In this document: piece by piece, positions 5,842-11,819 of the stretch | How the letters are laid out: each line of letters starts with the position of its first letter | How positions within the stretch are numbered: the first letter of the stretch is position 1 | DNA from: an uncultured Bacillota bacterium | Lineage (GTDB): Bacteria; Bacillota; Clostridia; Christensenellales; UBA1242 | Direction of reading: 5' to 3' | DNA: 11,819 bases | Assembly: GCA_949282835.1 (NCBI GenBank) | Contig: CASDQU010000017.1 | Location: 1 to 11,819 of the forward strand | Program-made: the position numbers and the translations under genes | The notes under the pieces: generated by a model | What the model was told of the DNA's origin: nothing | Databases searched by the model: none | The model's input: only the letters and a program-made list of their open reading frames with translations

Positions 5842-8175
5842 TTATTTCCATTTCCAGCTTGTAATCTCTGGCATATCTACTCCATATTGCCTGATATAAT
5901 GATAGTGTTTATCAAGCATTTTATTTGCATAATCTTCTGCCGCTTGGCTTTTGTTTTTCGCTTTAGAGTTAATTTCAAGTAGCAGATGATATCTATCAAT
6001 TTTATTTTTCACACGCATATCAAATGCCGTTGTAATTGCACCCTCTTCTTGATAGCCATTGATAATGATATCGTTGTAACCTCTTCTTGCAAACATTTCA
6101 TAAATAACCTTAGGATATCCATGAAAATTAAATATTATTGGTTTATCTTTAGGGAAAAGTTTTTCAAATTCTTTTTGCATGATGCCATGAGGATGAGAAG
6201 GGTCTAAAGTCATAAGGTCAACTACATTTATAAATTTAATATTCATTGTTGGAAAGAACTCTTTAGCAAGAGTTATTGACGCTAAAGCCTCAATAGTCGG
6301 TGTGTCGCCAGCGCAAGCTATAACTAAATCAACATTATTGTCTCCTGTGCTTGCCCACTTCCACTCTCCAATGCCTTTAGTGCAGTGCTCTTTTGCGCTC
6401 TCATAGTCAAGCCATTGATAACTTGGATGTTTTGAGGCTATTATGGTATTTATCTTGTTTTTACTTGTTTGAGCTGCGGCATAAACACAAAGCAGGCTAT
6501 TTGCGTCTGGCGGAAGATAAACATTGATCACCTCAGATTTTTTATTGGTTATATGGTCGATAAATCCAGGCTCTTGATGAGTGTAGCCATTATGGTCTTG
6601 CTGCCAAACATTGGAAGTTAGAAGAATATTTAAAGATGAGATTGGTTTTCGCCATGCTATTTCATTGCAATTTTTTAGCCATTTAGCATGCTGTGAGACC
6701 ATTGAGTCCACCACCCTTGCAAAAGCTTCATAACTGACAAACAAGCCATGTCTACCAGTCAATAGATATCCTTCAAGCCAACCTTCACAAGCATGCTCTG
6801 AAAGAAAGCTATCCATAATTGTGCCATCATGCGATAAAAATTCATCAGTTGCAATAATTTTCCCATTAAAATCACGATTTTCTTGCTCAAAAATATGATA
6901 AAGCCTATTAGACATCGCCTCATCTGGACTAAAAAGGCGGAAATTATGATTGTCTTTGTTAAGTGTGATAATCTCAGCAATCATCTTACTAAGAACTAGC
7001 ATATCTTGCGCCTTGACATGTCCTGGCCTAACAACTGCGACTGCAAATTCCTTTGGATTTGGCATATAAAGCTCTTTCAAAAGTAATCCGCCATTTGCAT
7101 ATTGACTACTTCCCAGCCTCTTATTGCCTTTTGGAATTAAAGATGAAATTTCATCTTTTAAATGGTAATTTTTATCAAAAATCTCTTCAATTCTATAACT
7201 TCTGAGCCATTTTTCTAAAAGTTTGAAATCTTTTTCATCCTCTATTGTAAGTGGAACTTGATGAGAGCGGAAAGAGCCTTCAATTAGTTTGTTCTCCACA
7301 ATTTTTGGACCCGTCCAACCCTTTTTAGTTTTTAAAATAATCATTGGCCAAAAAGGTCTAGTTTTCAATTTCCCACTTCGTGCCAAGAATTGTATATTTT
7401 TAATTTTCTTAATGGCACTATCCATAACTTTCGCCATTCTTTGGTGCAAAGCCTTGTTACTTTTCCCCTCTACAATATATGGCTTATAGCCCATTCCATA
7501 GAAAAATGCCTTAAGCTCTTTTTCTGATATTCTGGCAAGCACAGTAGGATTGCTAATTTTATAGCCATTTAAGTGCAAAATTGGCAAAACTGCACCATCA
7601 CTTTTAGGATTTATAAATTTATTTGATTGCCAAGATGTAGCAAGTGGGCCTGTCTCTGCCTCTCCATCACCTACAATAACGGCAGCTATTAAATCTTTAT
7701 TATCAAAAACAGCACCATAGCCATGTAATAAACTATAGCCAAGCTCGCCGCCTTCATGGATTGAACCTGGCGTCTCGGGCGCAACATGGCTTGAAGCTCC
7801 ACCTGGAAATGAAAATTGTTTGCAAAGTCTTTTCAAGCCCTCTCTATCTTGACCAATATTTGGATAAACCTCACTATATGAGCCTTCCAAATAGCAATTA
7901 GACAAAAAGAAATTCCCGCCATGTCCAGGCCCTGAAATCAATATCATATCAAGGTCATATTTGACTATCACGCGATTTAGATGTGCATAGATAAAATTCT
8001 GTCCTGGTATTGTTCCCCAGTGTCCAAGAATTGTCTTTTTTACATCACTCTTCTTAAAAGGCTCAAATAAAAGTGGATTATTTTTTAAATAAAGCTGAGC
8101 AACTGACAAATAATTAGCCGCTCTAAAATATTTGTCGAGTTGTTTAAGATATGATAAAGAATTATATTTTTTCAT
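5842..8175 (-). CDS. xfp: Phosphoketolase (xylulose-5-phosphate/fructose-6-phosphate)
   Basis: Thiamine-diphosphate enzyme that cleaves xylulose 5-phosphate (and often fructose 6-phosphate) with phosphate to acetyl phosphate plus glyceraldehyde 3-phosphate (or erythrose 4-phosphate); cytoplasmic. The N-terminal domain has GHWGT (51-55), GPGHGGN (82-88), SSHVAPETPGSIHEGGELGY (128-147) and the diphosphate/metal motif GDGEAETGPLATSW (169-182) ending in asparagine-rich NKFINP. The middle domain carries NVWQQDHNGYTHQEPGF, and the C-terminal XFP domain runs to WKWK. The length, 777, is slightly below the usual 790-830 but no motif is missing. ATG at 8175 has GGAG about 7 nt upstream. It is a single gene: no acetate kinase or transaldolase is adjacent. 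The upstream 230 bp hold three inverted repeats, so specific regulation is plausible. Dual or single substrate use cannot be told from sequence. Confidence 0.95.
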   Translation of the reverse strand: MKKYNSLSYLKQLDKYFRAANYLSVAQLYLKNNPLLFEPFKKSDVKKTILGHWGTIPGQNFIYAHLNRVIVKYDLDMILISGPGHGGNFFLSNCYLEGSYSEVYPNIGQDREGLKRLCKQFSFPGGASSHVAPETPGSIHEGGELGYSLLHGYGAVFDNKDLIAAVIVGDGEAETGPLATSWQSNKFINPKSDGAVLPILHLNGYKISNPTVLARISEKELKAFFYGMGYKPYIVEGKSNKALHQRMAKVMDSAIKKIKNIQFLARSGKLKTRPFWPMIILKTKKGWTGPKIVENKLIEGSFRSHQVPLTIEDEKDFKLLEKWLRSYRIEEIFDKNYHLKDEISSLIPKGNKRLGSSQYANGGLLLKELYMPNPKEFAVAVVRPGHVKAQDMLVLSKMIAEIITLNKDNHNFRLFSPDEAMSNRLYHIFEQENRDFNGKIIATDEFLSHDGTIMDSFLSEHACEGWLEGYLLTGRHGLFVSYEAFARVVDSMVSQHAKWLKNCNEIAWRKPISSLNILLTSNVWQQDHNGYTHQEPGFIDHITNKKSEVINVYLPPDANSLLCVYAAAQTSKNKINTIIASKHPSYQWLDYESAKEHCTKGIGEWKWASTGDNNVDLVIACAGDTPTIEALASITLAKEFFPTMNIKFINVVDLMTLDPSHPHGIMQKEFEKLFPKDKPIIFNFHGYPKVIYEMFARRGYNDIIINGYQEEGAITTAFDMRVKNKIDRYHLLLEINSKAKNKSQAAEDYANKMLDKHYHYIRQYGVDMPEITSWKWK

Positions 8176-8197
8176 TTTTTCTCCATATATTTACTCT

Positions 8198-8226
8198 ATA
8201 TTATCGGAAGCCGAACTTGCTTGCAA
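8198..8226 (-). promoter_or_regulatory. Candidate phosphoketolase promoter
   Basis: On the minus strand TTGCAA (8226-8221), 17 nt, then TAATAT (8203-8198), with ATG at 8175. The spacer includes part of a hairpin-forming stretch (CTTGC-TT-GCAAG flanked by AGCC and GGCT). Both boxes match consensus at four of six positions, so this is tentative. Confidence 0.4.
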
Positions 8227-8257
8227 GAGTGAGGCTGATGGTTATACAAACTGTGAT

Positions 8258-8277
8258 ATGTGCAATTTATTGCACAT
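8258..8277. promoter_or_regulatory. Perfect palindromic operator candidate upstream of phosphoketolase
   Basis: ATGTGCAA-TTTA-TTGCACAT: two perfect 8-bp arms around a 4-bp centre. It lies about 30 bp upstream of the candidate -35. The 8-4-8 geometry is that of dimeric helix-turn-helix repressor or redox-regulator sites (Rex sites have a similar spacing but different bases). The binding protein is unknown. Confidence 0.45.
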
Positions 8278-8292
8278 TTTGTGCTAACAAAA

Positions 8293-8319
8293 TTAAAATT
8301 TAACTTGCTTAAATTTTAA
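8293..8319. repeat. AT-rich 11-bp inverted repeat
   Basis: TTAAAATTTAA (8293-8303), loop CTTGC, then TTAAATTTTAA (8309-8319): perfect arms. On the minus strand it is followed by TTTTGTT, so it may end thymidine kinase transcription, although an all-AT stem is weak. It may equally be part of the phosphoketolase control region. Confidence 0.5.
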
Positions 8320-8361
8320 CATCATATAGTCTATATTAGTTAAAATAATAATATTCATAAT

Positions 8362-8384
8362 ATTTTATTTTTATTTTTATTTTT
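8362..8384. repeat. Short simple repeat (ATTTTT)n
   Basis: About four tandem ATTTT(T) units lie in the AT-rich spacer after the thymidine kinase stop. No function is suggested. Confidence 0.6.
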
Positions 8385-8405
8385 CAATCAATTTCTATTT
8401 AATTT

Positions 8406-8993
8406 TTAATTATTTTTATTTAATTTTGATAAATAACACCTATAACACATACTTTCATAACTTTCATCGCCGCCAATTTGAAGCTCTTCTCCCTCAGTGA
8501 CAATATTGCCTTTATAAATCCGAGCATTGACAGTTGCTTTTCGTCCACAGCGACAAACGCTTTTTATTTCGCTTATAGAGTCGGCAATTTCAACAAGTCT
8601 TTTGCTGCCTTCAAAGAGCAAAGTCTTGTAATTGGTCATAAGTCCATAACATAGTACTGGAATATCGAAAGAAAGTATCTTTAACTGATTAACTTGTTTG
8701 GCAGATAAAAACTGACATTCATCAATAATTACAACATTTTTATCTTGAATTAGATTATTTTTCTTAAAATATTCTAAAAAATCAAAGTCGCTATCAAACT
8801 CTAAACAATCACTTTTTAATCCTATTCTACTTCCTACAATAGCTTTGCCTTGACTATTTAACATGCGCTTATCTTTGTCACTTTTAAAAAGAAAAACTTT
8901 ATATCCTTTCTGCTCATAATTAAATTTACACATTAGTGCTTGTGCAGTTTTGCTGCTACCCATAGCGCCATACTTAAAATATAATTTCCCCAT
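8406..8993 (-). CDS. tdk: Thymidine kinase
   Basis: Phosphorylates thymidine with ATP to dTMP in pyrimidine salvage; cytoplasmic, type II (TK1-like) and usually tetrameric. Visible in a 195-residue protein: P-loop GAMGSSKT (9-16), Walker B and catalytic acid in IIDECQF (89-95, E92), ligand-binding region LLFEGSKRLVEIADSISEI (125-143), and a Cys4 zinc site C147, C149, C183, C186, with CGRKATVNAR between. ATG at 8993 is chosen over the farther upstream frame start at 9020: AGAGGT lies just before it, the family begins with GKLYFKYGAMGS, and the -10 box would fall inside any longer coding region. It has its own promoter and sits downstream of the RNase R terminator. Confidence 0.95.
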   Translation of the reverse strand: MGKLYFKYGAMGSSKTAQALMCKFNYEQKGYKVFLFKSDKDKRMLNSQGKAIVGSRIGLKSDCLEFDSDFDFLEYFKKNNLIQDKNVVIIDECQFLSAKQVNQLKILSFDIPVLCYGLMTNYKTLLFEGSKRLVEIADSISEIKSVCRCGRKATVNARIYKGNIVTEGEELQIGGDESYESMCYRCYLSKLNKNN

Positions 8994-9010
8994 AAAGACC
9001 TCTTGTCTGT

Positions 9011-9040
9011 ATTTTATCAATATTTCAAAAGATTTGTCAA
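9011..9040 (-). promoter_or_regulatory. Promoter of thymidine kinase
   Basis: On the minus strand TTGACA (9040-9035), 18 nt, then TAAAAT (9016-9011). The start would be near 9004, with a leader of about 10 nt that is nearly all ribosome binding site (AGAGGTC). This supports the ATG at 8993. Confidence 0.7.
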
Positions 9041-9051
9041 ATTTTTATAGA

Positions 9052-9087
9052 AAAAAGCCCGCTTATTTACTATAAAGCAGGCTTTTT
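9052..9087 (-). terminator. Intrinsic terminator of the RNase R gene
   Basis: AAGCAGGCTTTTT (9075-9087) and AAAAAGCCCGCTT (9052-9064) form a 12-bp stem with one mismatch. On the minus strand the hairpin ends in GGGCTTTTTTCTA. It lies 14 nt past the stop. The plus-strand direction also has a T-run, so it may act both ways. Confidence 0.8.
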
Positions 9088-9100
9088 ATCAATCTTTTAA

Positions 9101-11785
9101 TTAATCTTTTTCATCATCATCTAAAACAAAATCTTTCAATTCTTTTTCTTGTGCTTTAATTTTATTGTTTCGATAAATTATTCCATTAATTCTATTAGCG
9201 CCATAAGCCTCATCGGCTTCCAAGCGATATTTTTTATAATCTTGATGATTATTTAAAAGTTTTTGACCTTTGCTTCTGTCTTCATCTTCACGCAAAATAG
9301 CCTTCCTCTCTTCCTCTTTTTTGAAAGTGGTATTCTCTGCCATTCTATAGCGCCTTGAATTTGATTTTGCCCGTCCCTCTTCTACTACAACAGAGCTATA
9401 TCCATCCTTTTCTCTAGTTAAATCTGTGGTAGCAAAAACCTCTCTTGAAATTCTATTGGCACTTAAAATTTTAAAAGGAATTTCACTGCAAAGAGTGAGA
9501 AGGGCTCTCTTGCTATCTTTGCTTATTATTGCGCTGCCAAATTGTGAAATGGTGGCATTAGTTTTACTCTTGCCTGTAACTGCTAGCACCTCACTCAAAG
9601 GAACACTTACTTTTATTCCCTTCTCTTCATTTTCAATAATGACGCTTATGTCTTCGCCGCCAAGTCCATTTTCGATTTTTCTAAAAGCACAAATTTTGCC
9701 TCTCATAACATCGCCTATGTGATGTTCGCAATAGATAGCACTATTAAGCTCTTTAAATTCACGCTCAGCCAAATCATTTTGGTCTTGCATTATATTTGCC
9801 CAAGATGCAAGGTCATTTACAATGCTCTCATCAAGAGGAGCATCGCCAGATAAATGTGCAAGAATATTATAGTGAGTAATATAGTCAGGCAACCTTCGTA
9901 TTGGTGATGTGGTATGAGAATAGTGTTCGCTTTGTAAACCAAAATGACTTATTTGGCGGTCTAGCTCATCTAATTCATCTTTGAAGTCTTTGTCAATTTT
10001 GCCTTGAAATTTTTTGCCGCGCTTTTGCGCCCGCTGTGAAATAAACCCGCTCTCCTTAGGGTCAGGCGAAATAGAATATGTAGCCTTACTTTGCATTCTA
10101 ACTAAAAATTCGTTGACTATTTTTTCTTGAGGCGTATCTTTGACATAAGCTAACATGCCTTTAATGCCGTCAGGAGACAGGTCGCCGTCATAAGGTATAT
10201 TTAGATATTGGAAAAACTCGCTTGCCTGTGCAAGTTTATCTTCATTGGGCTCGTCATGCACTCGATAGATATTTGGAAGATGATTTTTTAAAGCGTACTC
10301 AGCAGCAGCCTCATTGGCAGTTATCATAAAATTTTCTATAACCTTATGATAAGGTATATTTTGTTCAAGCACAATATCTTCTATGTCAGACAAATCTTCA
10401 TTGAATTTGACCTCATATTCATTTTTGGTATCAAATTCAATCATATTTCTTTTTTTAAATCCCCTGCCAAGTATTTTACTCGCATAAAAGTTCATTACAA
10501 CTTGCTCATCTTTAGTTAAATTCTCTCCCTTGTCTATCTTCCCTTTTAAATAGTCAAGCGAAATATCGTTATTGTCAACTATCTCTTGAGCTTGTTCATA
10601 GCTATACTTTTCCTTGCTGCAAATTACACTATCCATTATCTGGCTTTTAATAGGCTTGCCACTATTAGGGTCAACTGTTGTCTTAATCACTAATGCAAGT
10701 CTATCTACATTAGGGTTAAGAGAGCAAATGTTGGTAGAATAGGCAGGAGGCAATATGTTATATGCTTTATTTGGTGCATAGGTTGTAAAAGCACCTTGAA
10801 TATATCGTTTGCCAATCTCGCTCTTTAAATTAATATACTTGCTAACACTGGCAACCGCAGTATATACAACAAGATTGCCGCTTTTGTCAAAAGTAGAATA
10901 TATGGCATCATCCATATCTTTACAAGTTGCAGGGTCGGTTGTTGTAAACATCAAATTGCGTAAATCAACCTTGCCGCCCTTGTCAATCTCACTTTCCTCT
11001 TCACTTATTAAATGGATATTCTCAAGGTTGACTTCGGTAGGTGCTTTTTCTATCTCGCTTGCTACAGCCTTATCAGCCCAGCTCATGATTGCGCCATGGC
11101 TTTTTGCTATCGCATCATATTCACTTACAGGATTGCCTGCCTCTCCAACAATTTCTTCAATAAAACCATATGCCTGTTGGCCATTTTTCTCTTCACTTAT
11201 AAGGCGAAGTGTGCAAATCTTATCTTGAAATGAGCTTTGATTTTTTTTGTCGTTTACTATGACTATATTATGTCTAAATCTTCTTTTATCATTTGGAATA
11301 AAAACTAAGTTGTCATGGTCGCTTTTCATAACCCTTCCATAGATAAGCTCTGCCCCTTCATTTGTTACCAAATTATCCTTTTCACTGGAAGAAGCAGACC
11401 CAAGGATGATTGGAGAAAGCCGACCATTATAATCACAAAATGCAACTTTGACTTTTTGACCGTTATTGTAACTAAGATTATCATCTTTTCTGCTCAATTC
11501 ATATCTTTGAGACTGCCCTTCAATTACCACCGATTTTTTGCCAGAGCTTGAATAAAAAGTCCCAGTTAACACGACATCTTGACTAACTTCTATATTTTTA
11601 CCCTTGATAACAAGCCTGCCACTTTGGACAAGTTCATCAATGGCATTTTTAATCTTAGTCCTTGAAGAGACCACCCTTAAAAGCCTCTCCTTTAAAGTGC
11701 CCAAATCTCCTGCATTTTGTGCAATAAATTTGAAAACTTCTTCTCTAATTAATTCTTTTCTTTTGTCTTGGTCTTTATGTCCCAT
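9101..11785 (-). CDS. rnr: Ribonuclease R-type 3'-5' exoribonuclease (divergent)
   Basis: Processive, magnesium-dependent 3'-5' exoribonuclease degrading structured RNA and taking part in RNA quality control. Numbered from ATG at 11785: winged-helix region about 8-65, cold-shock-like domains about 70-215, RNB domain about 270-650. The four catalytic aspartates are kept in TTDPATCKDMDD (D284, D290, D292, D293), and the C-terminal RNB motif is HFGLQSEHYSHTTSPIRRLP (614-633). Oddities: a charged insert of about 41 residues (572-612) before HFGL, VASVS where the family has IADVS, a poorly conserved S1 segment (690-780), and a charged tail to 894. ATG at 11785 is chosen because AAGGA lies 6 nt before it; the next upstream ATG (11791) abuts that site, and the frame beyond it has no support. 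tmRNA and smpB, frequent neighbours, are not in the window. Confidence 0.9.
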   Translation of the reverse strand: MGHKDQDKRKELIREEVFKFIAQNAGDLGTLKERLLRVVSSRTKIKNAIDELVQSGRLVIKGKNIEVSQDVVLTGTFYSSSGKKSVVIEGQSQRYELSRKDDNLSYNNGQKVKVAFCDYNGRLSPIILGSASSSEKDNLVTNEGAELIYGRVMKSDHDNLVFIPNDKRRFRHNIVIVNDKKNQSSFQDKICTLRLISEEKNGQQAYGFIEEIVGEAGNPVSEYDAIAKSHGAIMSWADKAVASEIEKAPTEVNLENIHLISEEESEIDKGGKVDLRNLMFTTTDPATCKDMDDAIYSTFDKSGNLVVYTAVASVSKYINLKSEIGKRYIQGAFTTYAPNKAYNILPPAYSTNICSLNPNVDRLALVIKTTVDPNSGKPIKSQIMDSVICSKEKYSYEQAQEIVDNNDISLDYLKGKIDKGENLTKDEQVVMNFYASKILGRGFKKRNMIEFDTKNEYEVKFNEDLSDIEDIVLEQNIPYHKVIENFMITANEAAAEYALKNHLPNIYRVHDEPNEDKLAQASEFFQYLNIPYDGDLSPDGIKGMLAYVKDTPQEKIVNEFLVRMQSKATYSISPDPKESGFISQRAQKRGKKFQGKIDKDFKDELDELDRQISHFGLQSEHYSHTTSPIRRLPDYITHYNILAHLSGDAPLDESIVNDLASWANIMQDQNDLAEREFKELNSAIYCEHHIGDVMRGKICAFRKIENGLGGEDISVIIENEEKGIKVSVPLSEVLAVTGKSKTNATISQFGSAIISKDSKRALLTLCSEIPFKILSANRISREVFATTDLTREKDGYSSVVVEEGRAKSNSRRYRMAENTTFKKEEERKAILREDEDRSKGQKLLNNHQDYKKYRLEADEAYGANRINGIIYRNNKIKAQEKELKDFVLDDDEKD

Positions 11786-11819
11786 ATACATTCCTTTATA
11801 GATATATAATATCACAGCA

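Noticed and set aside
10809..11228. 139-residue open frame on the plus strand
   Set aside because: Lies wholly antisense to the RNase R gene, has no ribosome binding site and no recognisable domain; Ser/Leu-rich composition is typical of a shadow frame.
1..11819. CRISPR arrays, tRNA or rRNA genes, complete transposase genes, toxin-antitoxin pairs
   Set aside because: No regularly spaced direct repeats, no cloverleaf-like sequence and no matching reading frames were seen on either strand.

Overview
The window is low-GC DNA with strong AGGAG-type ribosome binding sites, TTGACA/TATAAT-type promoters and U-tract terminators. Tryptophan is encoded by TGG and all stops seen at intact genes are TAA or TAG, so the standard code fits. 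The gene content (RNase R, thymidine kinase with a Cys4 zinc site, stand-alone phosphoketolase, HI0933-type flavoprotein, GT4 glycosyltransferase, orphan RmlA-like nucleotidyltransferase) suggests a Firmicutes chromosome, probably an uncultured anaerobic Clostridia or related fermenter. No RNA gene or ribosomal marker fixes the lineage.

Layout. Positions 1-140 hold a compact series of hairpins ending in a 3' hairpin with a U-tract. It looks like the right end and non-coding RNA of an IS200/IS605-type element whose body would lie to the left of the window. Positions 169-1419 (-) encode a GT4 glycosyltransferase. Positions 1420-2330 hold no intact gene but do hold remnants: the tail of a SLOG/DUF1273-like protein on the minus strand, then the middle of a BRO-N/DinD-type protein on the plus strand, then the C-terminus of the same type of protein on the minus strand. 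This is a scar of phage or mobile-island DNA with an inversion. Positions 2331-3616 (-) are a two-gene operon of an RmlA-like sugar nucleotidyltransferase followed by a stand-alone NIF3/YqfO-type PII/CutA-like domain. Divergent from it is a four-helix membrane protein of unknown function (3887-4423, +), then an HI0933/YhiN-family FAD protein (4584-5732, +). A bidirectional terminator separates that gene from the convergent phosphoketolase (5842-8175, -). Thymidine kinase (8406-8993, -) and RNase R (9101-11785, -) follow, each apparently its own transcription unit.

How the genes work together. Most are single-gene units with recognisable promoters or terminators, so there is little sign of one pathway. 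Phosphoketolase points to a heterofermentative or bifid-type carbon flow yielding acetyl phosphate. The glycosyltransferase and RmlA-like enzyme suggest surface glycan or glycolipid synthesis, but no dTDP-rhamnose genes accompany them. No complete new defence or mobile system is visible. The points most worth following are the left-end structured RNA, the inverted gene remnants, and several conserved enzymes that depart from their family signatures: RNase R with a charged insertion in the RNB domain, an RmlA-like protein with Ala in place of two signature glycines, and a YhiN-family protein lacking a usual glycine-rich segment.
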